Positions 1 through 8,030 are shown, counted from the stretch's first letter. The stretch is DNA of 14,614 nt from RGIG1934 sp964492545 (GCA_964492545.1 CAZBKO010000055.1:1-14614); one strand, 5' to 3'. The notes: generated by a model from the sequence alone, not told the origin. Program-made: numbers and translations.

Positions 1-260
1 TATTCCAGATGATGCTTATTTCTACCTTTATGTCTAAGCCATGCACTGCTATAGCCCTTAGCTTCACGTTCAGCATTATTTGGACTTCTGTGACCTTGGA
101 AATATTTAACTCCAACAAAGAATTCTGCAGGTGCATATTTAGATAAATCATGCATTAGCCCCTGCCTGTATAATCCAATCTTAAAGCAATGCTTCATCAC
201 AAGATATTTGTGATGATTGATTGTATGTAAATGTCCAAAAAATCTTTGAATAACGTTCAA
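1..260 (-). CDS. DUF5662 family protein, 3' end cut by the window edge
   Basis: The frame is open from a TTG at 260-258 to the window edge, giving the first 86 residues. I recognise the DUF5662 pattern: an N-terminal 'HLHTINHHKYLVMKHCFK' segment, 'GLYRQGLMHDLSKY' with H37-D38, then 'RSPNNAEREAKGYS' and 'RHKGRNKHH'. The HD pair and later His residues suggest a metal-binding, HD-like fold, but the biochemical role of the family is unknown to me. The TTG start is chosen because GGAG lies 8 nt upstream (inside the end of the ATPase gene), because the family begins at about this point, and because no ATG precedes the conserved region. Only two bases separate it from the upstream stop codon, so it is probably translationally coupled and the last visible gene of the operon. 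The C-terminal part is not in the window. Confidence 0.8.
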   Translation of the reverse strand, partial: MNVIQRFFGHLHTINHHKYLVMKHCFKIGLYRQGLMHDLSKYAPAEFFVGVKYFQGHRSPNNAEREAKGYSSAWLRHKGRNKHHLE

Positions 261-262
261 AA

Positions 263-1570
263 CTATTTCTCCATTCCAGCTAAATAATTAATGAACTGCT
301 GTGCTGTTCTTCCTGATATTCCGCCATGACTCAATTCCCATTTATTAGCTTCAGCACATAGTTCTTCGTCTGTAAGAGTGATACTTTCGTATCTCTTTGC
401 AAGTTCTTTTACAATATTGAAGTATTCCTTCTGACTTGGCTTAGAATAATTAATTGTAACACCGAATCTGTTAACAAGTGATAGCTTCTCTTCCATAGTA
501 TCTGAATGATGAAGCTCCTGATTCATATCGTCTCTGTCATTCCATGTTTCCTTAACAAGATGACGTCTGTTGGATGTCGCATATATAAGTACATTATCCG
601 GTTTTGTTTCAACACCGCCTTCAATCACTGCTTTTAGGAACTTATACTCTATCTCGAATTCTTCAAATGAAAGATCATCCATATAAATAATAAATCTATA
701 ATTTCTATTCTTAATCTGTGCAATTACATTTGATAAATCGCAGAACTGATGCTTATATATTTCAATCATTCTAAGACCCTTGTCATAGTATTCGTTGACA
801 ATAGCCTTAATACTTGTTGATTTTCCTGTACCACTGTCACCAAATAGTAATGCGTTATTTGCCTCTCTGCCCTCAACGAATGCCTCTGTATTATCAACAA
901 GCTTTTTCTTTTGGATTTCGTATCCAATCAAATCATCAAGCATAACCTTGTCCATGTTGTTAATTGGACAAAACTCAACTTCACCCTCATATTTTCCCTT
1001 CTTGATTCTAAATGCTTTATTTAGACCGAACATACCAACACCATAGCCTTTGTAAAATTCAGTCAAATATCCAAAGAATTCTTCTTCATCAGCAGAATTC
1101 TCAAGTTTTCTGCTTAATTCCTGTACCTTTTCACTTACGTTTTTGTTGTACATTCTCTCTTTCTTAACAATTGATGTATAGTGTGTAATTGTTGTAAAGC
1201 AGTCTATCTCCAGTTCTTTTTCAATTTTGCTAAAATCATAGTTAAAAAGATTCATAAATGCTCTACAGTCATTTTTTGCAAATGAGTTAACACTTCCATC
1301 ATTTGCTCCCACCTTCTCACAAGTTAAACTAAAAGGATTCTCATTAGTTATCAGTAAAAAAGTAAGATAATTGTGCCATAAATTTGTATCGAAACCATAA
1401 TCTGTTGATACTACCAATATCTTCTTAATCTGGTTCAAAATTCTTCTTGTAAGTTCAGCCTTTGAATATTCTTCACTGTCAAAGTCTCTAAAAATCTCGC
1501 CCAACTGGTATAAAATATCATCCTTATCTAAATCTCCGTATAAAACTAATTTTGCTATTTCCTTATACAT
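263..1570 (-). CDS. AAA+ ATPase of the DUF815 family
   Basis: This 435-residue protein has a C-terminal ATPase module. Walker A is GDSGTGKS (residues 244-251), Walker B is FIIYMDDL (293-300), a sensor-1-like ATSN lies at 331-334, an NRFG at 367-370 could supply the arginine finger, and GGISGRTAQQF (416-426) resembles sensor 2. The combination 'LLFGDSGTGKS ... IYMDDLSFE ... YATSNRRHL' is characteristic of DUF815, a family of predicted ATPases without an established function. The N-terminal 200 residues are mainly helical with no recognised motif. There is no signal peptide or membrane segment, so it should be cytosolic. The start ATG at 1570 has AAGAGG 8 nt upstream. It lies 17 nt after the end of the Hsp70 reading frame and 2 nt before the DUF5662 start, which places it in the same transcript. 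A role as a remodelling ATPase beside the Hsp70 is inference from context. Confidence 0.85.
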   Translation of the reverse strand: MYKEIAKLVLYGDLDKDDILYQLGEIFRDFDSEEYSKAELTRRILNQIKKILVVSTDYGFDTNLWHNYLTFLLITNENPFSLTCEKVGANDGSVNSFAKNDCRAFMNLFNYDFSKIEKELEIDCFTTITHYTSIVKKERMYNKNVSEKVQELSRKLENSADEEEFFGYLTEFYKGYGVGMFGLNKAFRIKKGKYEGEVEFCPINNMDKVMLDDLIGYEIQKKKLVDNTEAFVEGREANNALLFGDSGTGKSTSIKAIVNEYYDKGLRMIEIYKHQFCDLSNVIAQIKNRNYRFIIYMDDLSFEEFEIEYKFLKAVIEGGVETKPDNVLIYATSNRRHLVKETWNDRDDMNQELHHSDTMEEKLSLVNRFGVTINYSKPSQKEYFNIVKELAKRYESITLTDEELCAEANKWELSHGGISGRTAQQFINYLAGMEK

Positions 1571-1587
1571 AGCATATGCCTCTTTTC

Positions 1588-3282
1588 TTAAAATGGATTA
1601 TCGAATTCTTCAAGAAATTCTGAAAATTTCTTTCTTGCTTCTTCGATTTTTGAATTATCCCTTGTATTTAGTACTTCCTCAAATTTTTGAAGCTCATGGT
1701 CAATCTTAAATCTTACATTTCCCAGATTTTCCTCATAAATTCTTTCGCCTCTCAGAAGCAAAAGCTTATTGGCTTCCTGATCTCTTGGATGAATCTTTAA
1801 GTATGCAATCTCTTCCATTCTTGCTTTAATCTCTTCATCTGTCATCTGCGTGTACTGATTCTTAATTATTTGCTTTACCACCTTACCAGTGGATAGTACA
1901 ATAACCTGAACCTCAAGAATTGAATTGATATCATAGGTGTATGTAACGTCTATTGATTCAACTCCCGCTTTCGCCGATGGTACATCAACACAAATTTCTC
2001 CAAGCTCAAGATTATTCTTAGCAAATCTGCTCTAACCCTGCAGCACATTAACTCTAATCTTTGTCTGATTGTCATATGCCGTATATAGTCGTTCAGTTCT
2101 GCTTGCAGGAATAACTGTGTTCCTTTCAATTATAGGACAAAAATGACCATTTTCAAGTCTATTATTTGCTCCCTCTACAACTACCTCTGTTCCCAGTGTA
2201 AATGGGCATACATCAGTAAGTATAACTTCTTTAACAGCACTATTTCTTTCTTTCATTGCTCCCTGAATTGCTGCGCCAAGTGCAATAGCTTCATCCGGAT
2301 TAACTTGCGTATCCGGAATGGTTCTAAATAATCTACCAACAAATTTTCTAATAATTGCAAGCCTTGTACTGCCTCCAACCAAAACAATTCTGTCAATATC
2401 ATCCACCCTAATATGTGCATCCGTCAAGCTTTTTTTAACAGGCTGCCTGATTTTATCAAACAAATCATCGCATTTGTCCTCATACTTTGAAATATCAACA
2501 TTCATTTCATAAACTTCCCCATCAATATTGCATTTCATTACTGAAGTCTTATTATTTTCAAAGTTTATCTTACACTCATCCGCCTGTTTGTGAATATATG
2601 CTGTGGTTTTTCCATCAAGAGAATTTCTATCAATATCACTGAATTTTTCATAAAACATTTCTTCAATTACTCTAGTAAAATCTTCTCCACCAAGATAATT
2701 ATCTCCTGCAACAGCTCTTACCTCAAGAATATTTCCAAAGAGTTCAAGTATGGAAACATCAAAAGTACCACCGCCAAGATCAAACACCAGAAATTTTGCA
2801 TTTTTGTTCTCCTGATAAAGACCATATGAAATTGCAGCTGCCGTAGGTTCGCTAATTATTCGTTCAACCTTGAGCTCCGCCATCTCACCAGCCTGCTTAG
2901 TTGCCTTTCTTCTTGAGTCGTTGAAATATGCAGGTACACTAATAACAGCCTCCGTAACTTCTTCTCCCAAATATTTCTCAGCATCTTCCTTCAAAGTTCT
3001 AAGTACCAGTGATGATAATTCCTGAGCTGTATATTCTTTCCCTGATAATCTGAATTTCTTCTGGCTTCCCATATCACGTTTAAATACACTTGCCGCTGTT
3101 TCCGGGTGAAGCAGCATTCTCTCTCTTGCAGTTTCACCGACATATACCTGTCCGTCCTCATCAATACTGACAATCGATGGCGTCATATTTTTGCCCAATC
3201 GATTTGGTATTATTTTCGCCTTATCATTTTCAAAATAAGCTATTAAACTATTTGTTGTTCCTAAATCTATTCCTACTATCAT
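1588..3282 (-). pseudogene. hscC: HscC-type Hsp70 chaperone interrupted by an in-frame amber codon
   Basis: One continuous frame encodes an Hsp70 of 564 codons broken only by TAG at 2032-2034 (codon 417). The ATPase half has the phosphate-1 motif IDLGTTNS (residues 5-12), the phosphate-2 motif FDLGGGTFDVS (167-177) and the adenosine motif VLVGGSTR (300-307). The linker and first substrate-binding strands ('EVILTDVCPFTLGTEV', 'IIERNTVIPASRTE', 'VNVLQG') precede the stop. The frame then continues without a shift for 147 residues (SRFAKNNLELGEI..., 'YDINSILEVQVIV', 'LKIHPRDQEANK', helical lid) to TAA at 1588. Total length and motifs match HscC (Hsc62; about 556 residues in E. coli) better than DnaK (about 610-640). 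Family members carry Glu after 'QG', so GAG-to-TAG is the simplest change. If terminated, the 416-residue product keeps the ATPase domain but lacks most of the substrate-binding domain and the lid. The start ATG overlaps the TPR gene's stop (ATGA) and has GAAGGA 9 nt upstream. It could also be readthrough or a sequencing error. Confidence 0.85.
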
Positions 3283-6200
3283 TTTCTTAATTCCTTCAAT
3301 TCTATTCTAGATTCCATATCAGATGGATCTATCTGTGATGCTTCCTCAAGCAATTCTATTGCTGAAGCTTTATCATTTTCATATGCGGCAATAAGTGCCT
3401 TTCCAAGTAACGCCTCATAGCATTTATTATAATCACAATGTGAGCATGCATTACACTCCTGCATTTTATCAAAGCATTCTTTCGCTTTATCAATATTTTC
3501 TGAGTAGAAATACAATTTTCCCATTTGAAATAAATGTATAGGCTTATATCTTGCATAGCCAAGGAAATTATCAATACTTTTCCATTTATCTCTAATAAGG
3601 TTTTCGGATTTTTCAAAATAAATCTTTGCAGATTTTTTGTCTCCCATCTTTGCACTTAACTCACATATCTTTAAAGCAATTTCAAGACTTGGGCAATATC
3701 CGTATGCTTTTCTATACATACTTAACGCCTTTTTCTTGTTGTTCTCCATAAAGTCAAAGTAATCACCATATAATACAAATACATCTGCATACTGATCATC
3801 TCTCTTTGCTTCATTTCGTGCAAACTTACAAAATCTAAAGGCTGTTTTTTTATCACCAAGAATCATATAATCCTCTGCTATTGAAATATATACCTGCACT
3901 CTATCATCTGCTGAAGCTGTGTAGTTCATCTTTCTGTTGACAGATTCTTCAAATTCATTCATCTTACGATATAAACGCTGTATCAATACGGCATTCCTGT
4001 TGGCGTCCTTATCAAGTTCAAGACACTTGCATAAATAAAGCTTTGCATTATCAAAATCGTTCATACATAAATATGTTATAAACATATTCTTGTATATTAT
4101 ATTCTTCGGCTGCTCTGATTCTGCTTTAAGTCCTTTCTCATACATTTCAATGGCCTTATCATATAGCTTCATTCTCTTATATGTATATCCGGCGTTATTG
4201 TATCCATAAATATCTGTGCTGTCGTATTCTATTGCCTTCATAAAATCCTGTAGGGCTTCTTCCAGCTGTCCACCATCTAATTTCAATAATCCTCTATTGA
4301 TAAGAACATATGCATTTGAATTATTTTCTATCTGCTTGTCCGCAAACTTCATGGATAATTCATAGTCCTGCAAATCTCCACTTTCAATATATCTGTCATG
4401 ATAAATATCAGATATGTAGTCACACGCAGCAGGATGATTATTGTCAAGCTCATATGCTTTCATAAACATAGCAAGCTGTTTATAGCTTTCGGCACTTCTT
4501 TTTGAAAGACATCGTCCCATTCTATAACATACTTCAGCGCTGCTTCCATATACTTTTTCTATTTTCTCATATGTGTTATAGGCATCTACAAGTTTTGCAT
4601 TTCTCTCATATAACTCTGCAAGACACCATAAAAATCTCTGATTATTACTATTTGAATAAGCATTACTTACACATTTTGCAGCTTCGTCAAGCTGTTTCAT
4701 ATTTTCAAAAATTATGCCCATATTAAAGTCAATTTCGTATATATCTTCAATATCTGTGGTGTCAGTTATGCTATTCTTAAGTCTTACAATATCTTCTAAA
4801 AGCTTTGTAAGTGTAGACATTTTATTGTCAGTATTATTACGTATTCCAATTATAATTCGCTGTAGTTCAATGTCATCACTTTCAATATGATTTTCTTTTG
4901 ACATATTAACTATCTTCATTGCATCATCATACTGTGAATAACCGATAAATGCCTTTATTGCAAGTACATATGGTTCTGCATTGCCTGCGTATATTTCTAT
5001 TGCTCCATAGAAATTATCAATAACTCCCTGACCATTTCTAAGATTATAGAAGGCCAGCTGTCTATCGCAGAATGCCGGATAATATTCAGGATATTCATTA
5101 ATTATCTCATCACATACATCGATTGCTTTTTCATTTTCACCAAGCTGTATTAATACATAGGCTTTTCTTTCTCTATAATAGACAATCTCTTTTTCTTCAT
5201 GTTCTGTCTTAATTGCCTCTTCAAGATATTTAAGAGACAGATTGATATATTTAAGCGACTCTTCAACATTACCAGCTTTTTTTAGCTCAACAGAAATTGA
5301 AAAATTACTCATACCAACTGTATAGTTTGCATATCCCAATCTTCTGTATTTTTTTTGATATTTCTCTGTTCCGTCATCCTCTAATACTATGATATCCGCC
5401 AGCCATTTTTCAAGAAATGGCAGTGCTGATTTGTAATCTCCTGATGCAAGGGTACATCGTCCACGAAGATTATTGTAATCAAATTCATGCTCTTCGTCAG
5501 GCTCATATGTCTTTAACATATTAATGCATTCTTCAAATTCTTCATTTTGAAAAAGGCACCAGCCTAATTCCATAAAGCTGTCTATATCACCGCTGTCTGC
5601 CTTCTCTCTAAGGTCTGCCATTAAATGCTTATTTGATTCATGCATATAATACAGGCCCTCTTGTGAGTTACCATATTTATCAAGGAAATCTGTGCTGCTC
5701 TCCTTGGCCTCTTTGTATAGCTGTGCAGCCATTAAATACTTTATGTATACAATCTCACCATTAATAAAATTAGAGTTGATTTCTCGCGACTTAGTGATGT
5801 AATCCTTCGCTGCATCAATATTTCCCAAAAACAAATATGCTTCACCTAAATAGCATAGTATATAGAAATTATCATCATACTTAGAAAGCTTATCAACATA
5901 ATCCAAAATCTTATCTATGTCAGGTTCCTTCTTAGTCAATTCATACCGCATCTTCTCAACTTCAAAATATGGATAGTATATATTATATGAATCGAGCTCT
6001 TCTATAAGCTCTTCAATATTACATTCTTCAAAGGAGCTGTTATCAATTGTACGCTTTATGGCATAATACGTGTCTATAGCCTTATCATACTGAGCATCAT
6101 CTTGACCCTCAAACTCATTGTAATTAATAAAGCTATTATAATTTATCTGATTACATAAATATGTGTAGAAATTATCTGGAAACTTTTCTCTGATTTCGCT

Positions 6201-6626
6201 TTTTAGATTAAGATAATCAAATGTCTTATCTATTTCTGTCCATACTTCATCAGGTAAATTGTAATGAGACATTAAAAATACCATGAACTTCTCTGACGCT
6301 TCATCTGAGGTATCAAGTGCAAGACATATATCATCAGACAAAAATTCTTTCCATTCTCTCAAATCTATTCTCAGACTCCAATTAGAATATATACGTTCTG
6401 CGTTATGAATCCACCTGTCAACATCATCTTCATCAATACTTTCTTCCTGCTCAGAGGCATGACATAGACTTACCGCCTGCTCATAGGCTTCTCTTAATCT
6501 CTTAAATCCTTCGGGATCATCTTCCGGATTTGTCTTCATAAGTATTGTTCTATATGCATTCTTAATTAAAGCTTCATCTTTTGTTTCCTCTATTTCCAGT
6601 ATTCCCCATATATTCGTATTTTCCAT
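3279..6626 (-). CDS. Large J-like domain/TPR protein, probable co-chaperone of the HscC Hsp70
   Basis: This is an 1115-residue protein from ATG 6626. Residues 1-52 resemble a divergent J domain ('NIWGILEIEETKDEALIKNAYRTI', then 'DPEGFKRLREAYEQA'), but the HPD triad is replaced by N-P-E (33-35). From about residue 250 to the end it is built of TPR and TPR-like helical hairpins; clear units are near 253-286, 771-803 and 805-838. A Cys cluster (C1051, C1058, C1061, C1064, C1069) lies in a late repeat. In E. coli, HscC works with J proteins (DjlB, DjlC), and adjacency to hscC here supports the same pairing. The repeats would serve protein binding. The start at 6626 is preferred because AAGGGA lies 7 nt upstream and the J-like fold begins there. 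A GTG at 6689 overlapping the protease stop would add 21 residues but has no ribosome binding site. The gene lies 59 nt after the protease and overlaps the Hsp70 by 4 nt. No signal peptide is seen. Confidence 0.8.
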   Translation of the reverse strand: MENTNIWGILEIEETKDEALIKNAYRTILMKTNPEDDPEGFKRLREAYEQAVSLCHASEQEESIDEDDVDRWIHNAERIYSNWSLRIDLREWKEFLSDDICLALDTSDEASEKFMVFLMSHYNLPDEVWTEIDKTFDYLNLKSEIREKFPDNFYTYLCNQINYNSFINYNEFEGQDDAQYDKAIDTYYAIKRTIDNSSFEECNIEELIEELDSYNIYYPYFEVEKMRYELTKKEPDIDKILDYVDKLSKYDDNFYILCYLGEAYLFLGNIDAAKDYITKSREINSNFINGEIVYIKYLMAAQLYKEAKESSTDFLDKYGNSQEGLYYMHESNKHLMADLREKADSGDIDSFMELGWCLFQNEEFEECINMLKTYEPDEEHEFDYNNLRGRCTLASGDYKSALPFLEKWLADIIVLEDDGTEKYQKKYRRLGYANYTVGMSNFSISVELKKAGNVEESLKYINLSLKYLEEAIKTEHEEKEIVYYRERKAYVLIQLGENEKAIDVCDEIINEYPEYYPAFCDRQLAFYNLRNGQGVIDNFYGAIEIYAGNAEPYVLAIKAFIGYSQYDDAMKIVNMSKENHIESDDIELQRIIIGIRNNTDNKMSTLTKLLEDIVRLKNSITDTTDIEDIYEIDFNMGIIFENMKQLDEAAKCVSNAYSNSNNQRFLWCLAELYERNAKLVDAYNTYEKIEKVYGSSAEVCYRMGRCLSKRSAESYKQLAMFMKAYELDNNHPAACDYISDIYHDRYIESGDLQDYELSMKFADKQIENNSNAYVLINRGLLKLDGGQLEEALQDFMKAIEYDSTDIYGYNNAGYTYKRMKLYDKAIEMYEKGLKAESEQPKNIIYKNMFITYLCMNDFDNAKLYLCKCLELDKDANRNAVLIQRLYRKMNEFEESVNRKMNYTASADDRVQVYISIAEDYMILGDKKTAFRFCKFARNEAKRDDQYADVFVLYGDYFDFMENNKKKALSMYRKAYGYCPSLEIALKICELSAKMGDKKSAKIYFEKSENLIRDKWKSIDNFLGYARYKPIHLFQMGKLYFYSENIDKAKECFDKMQECNACSHCDYNKCYEALLGKALIAAYENDKASAIELLEEASQIDPSDMESRIELKELRK

Positions 6627-6685
6627 ATTTATTCCCTTTCTTCCTAAAAACATATTATTTTTAGTATATAACAAATATACTAATA

Positions 6686-7597
6686 TCACAATAGATATTT
6701 TTGAAGATTAAGCTTTCCCCATCCCTGTCTGTTCTTCTGTAAGTGCAGATCAATTGCTGAATCATGTATCATTTTCTTTAGCTCCTTGGGTGTGATTTGC
6801 GGATATCTGTCAACTACTAAAGCACACATCCCTGTAACAATAGGTGTAGCCATAGATGTTCCACTTTTATAGCTGTATATATCATTTCCATTTGAACATG
6901 ATACTATATGAAATCCCGGAGCTACTATTTCCGGCTTCACAACACATGAATTTGTTGGTCCTCTGCCTGAATAATTAACCATCACTCTATTTCCAGATAT
7001 ACTTACCTTTTTATCATCATCATATGAACCAACGGTTATTATTTTCCTGCTTATTCCCGGAGAAGAAATGCTATTATATTCAGGACCATTGTTTCCCGCT
7101 GCTGCAACAACCACAATTCCATTGTCCCATAAACGTTCTGTTACCTTAACCAGCTCTGAATCTTCAGTTTCTTTTGTATCTGTCGCTCCTACAGACATAT
7201 TTACTATTCTAATATTGTATTTTTTTGCATTGGCAATAATCCACTCAATCCCATTTTTCATATCCTTCATTCTGCCTTTTCCATCACTACTAAGAACCTT
7301 TACCGAAACAATTTGACTCTTGGGGGCAATTCCTGTATATTTTCCATTGTTTAGCAGTCCTCTTCCGGCTATAATTCCTGCAATATGTGTTCCATGACCA
7401 TTATCATCATATGCATATTTTCTATTGTTAACAGAATCAAAATACCCCACACAGGCATTTTCTAAATCCTTGTGGCTTATACATATTCCTGTGTCAAGCA
7501 CGGCTATTGTTACATTTTCTCCTACTATTCCTCTTCTATGAAGCTCATCTATATTAAATTCTTTTCTTACATTTTCCAAATGATCAATTCCATTCAT
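6686..7597 (-). CDS. S8 family (subtilisin-like) serine protease, intracellular type
   Basis: This 303-residue protein has a complete subtilisin catalytic set: Asp35 in VTIAVLDTGI, His68 in NGHGTHIAGIIAG, the oxyanion Asn169 in AAAGNNGP and the nucleophile Ser248 in SGTSMATP. The domain begins almost at the N-terminus. There is no signal peptide and no long propeptide, which separates it from secreted subtilisins and suggests a cytosolic enzyme, similar in layout to AprX-like or intracellular serine proteases. It is the first gene of the minus-strand series, 59 nt before the J/TPR gene, so a protein quality-control role is plausible by context. Lantibiotic leader peptidases also belong to S8, but no modification enzyme is nearby. 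ATG at 7597 is the earliest possible start (TAA lies in frame three codons upstream); its ribosome binding site is unusually close. Confidence 0.92.
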   Translation of the reverse strand: MNGIDHLENVRKEFNIDELHRRGIVGENVTIAVLDTGICISHKDLENACVGYFDSVNNRKYAYDDNGHGTHIAGIIAGRGLLNNGKYTGIAPKSQIVSVKVLSSDGKGRMKDMKNGIEWIIANAKKYNIRIVNMSVGATDTKETEDSELVKVTERLWDNGIVVVAAAGNNGPEYNSISSPGISRKIITVGSYDDDKKVSISGNRVMVNYSGRGPTNSCVVKPEIVAPGFHIVSCSNGNDIYSYKSGTSMATPIVTGMCALVVDRYPQITPKELKKMIHDSAIDLHLQKNRQGWGKLNLQKYLL

Positions 7598-7598
7598 A

Positions 7599-7605
7599 CC
7601 TTCTT
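7599..7605 (-). promoter_or_regulatory. Ribosome binding site unusually close to the protease start
   Basis: AAGAAGG reads toward the protease ATG (7597-7595) with only one base between. Usual spacing is 5-9 nt. An in-frame TAA just upstream (7604-7606) excludes an earlier start, and the next weak candidate (TTG at codon 7) is about 19 nt from the purine run. The short spacing may reduce translation of the first gene of the operon. Confidence 0.5.
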
Positions 7606-7662
7606 AATATATAAAATTCATTATTTTCACAAATGTTCTGTTAAAAAAATAAAAATGTGTAA

Positions 7663-7689
7663 ACTAGCCAAGCTGTGCCACATATTATT
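7663..7689 (+). promoter_or_regulatory. Possible SigK-like promoter of the Cys-rich peptide gene
   Basis: AC at 7663-7664 is followed after 16 nt by CATATTATT (7681-7689). This is close to the mother-cell SigK pattern known from Bacillus (AC, 16-17 nt, CATAnnnTA). It would start transcription near 7697, about 20 nt before the peptide's start codon. Such short AT-rich motifs occur by chance, so this is a suggestion only. No good SigA promoter was seen for either direction in this 121-bp divergent region. Confidence 0.25.
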
Positions 7690-7718
7690 TACTGTAATCA
7701 ATTTTTGGAGAAACAAAA

Positions 7719-7940
7719 ATGAGTGATTTAGCAGCAACAAACTGTGGCGGAGGATGTGGCTCATGCAATAATGATTCAAGTAACGGCAATTGCATTTGGC
7801 TTATCTTAGTTCTCTTATGCTGTGGTGGTTTAGGCAACAACGGTTCAGGATGCTCAGATAACAATTGTATTATCTGGATTATTCTTCTACTGTGCTGTGG
7901 CAATGGATGCGGCAATGGAAACGGATTAGGCTGTTTCTAA
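7719..7940 (+). CDS. Small Cys/Gly-rich protein, HCB (chorion-class high-cysteine)-like
   Basis: This is a 73-residue peptide with 12 Cys and 16 Gly. The ATG at 7719 has GGAG 8 nt upstream. After a leader-like 'MSDLAATNCGGGCGSC' come two related units, each with Cys, a hydrophobic octet (IWLILVLL at 26-33; IIWIILLL at 51-58), Cys-Cys-Gly and a Gly/Asn/Cys-rich turn. I recall clostridial proteins beginning 'MSDLAATNC' that are automatically named 'chorion class high-cysteine HCB protein 13', a name with no functional evidence behind it. The hydrophobic stretches are too short for ordinary transmembrane helices. A structural, disulfide- or metal-linked role (for example in a spore or cell envelope) is possible but unproven. 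It is transcribed divergently from the protease and followed by a hairpin and a terminator, so it is probably monocistronic. Confidence 0.8.
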   Translation: MSDLAATNCGGGCGSCNNDSSNGNCIWLILVLLCCGGLGNNGSGCSDNNCIIWIILLLCCGNGCGNGNGLGCF

Positions 7941-7949
7941 TCCATATTT

Positions 7950-7984
7950 GAGTAAGCTGGTATTAAAATACCTGCTAATTACTC
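7950..7984 (+). other. Imperfect hairpin after the Cys-rich gene
   Basis: GAGTAA (7950-7955) pairs with TTACTC (7979-7984), and GGTATT (7959-7964) pairs with AATACC (7967-7972). Between them are a GC pair stack, one mismatch and a three-base bulge. There is no T-run after it, so it is not itself an intrinsic terminator. It could protect the 3' end of the short mRNA or be a binding site. Confidence 0.5.
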
Positions 7985-7995
7985 AATTCCGTAAT

Positions 7996-8030
7996 CCAAA
8001 AGGGCTTGTGAACATTCACAAGCCTCTTTA
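7996..8030 (+). terminator. Intrinsic terminator of the Cys-rich peptide gene
   Basis: GGCTTGTG (8003-8010) and CACAAGCC (8017-8024) form a perfect 8-bp stem around AACATT, extendable by two A-T pairs across the loop. The 3' arm is followed by TCTTTAAATT, and A-rich bases precede the 5' arm. The T-tract is modest. Confidence 0.75.

Noticed and set aside
1588..1881. A separate 97-residue gene starting at GTG 1881
   Set aside because: The same frame is open and Hsp70-like all the way back to the amber codon at 2032, and no convincing ribosome binding site precedes 1881. It is the tail of the interrupted Hsp70.
6627..6689. GTG start for the J/TPR protein overlapping the protease stop
   Set aside because: There is no ribosome binding site, and the added 21 residues do not belong to the J-like fold; ATG 6626 has AAGGGA at good spacing.
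6686..7940. A ribosomally made, modified peptide cluster (Cys-rich precursor plus S8 leader peptidase)
   Set aside because: No LanM/LanB, radical SAM, YcaO or dedicated ABC transporter gene is in the window, the protease is transcribed away from the peptide, and it is grouped with chaperones.
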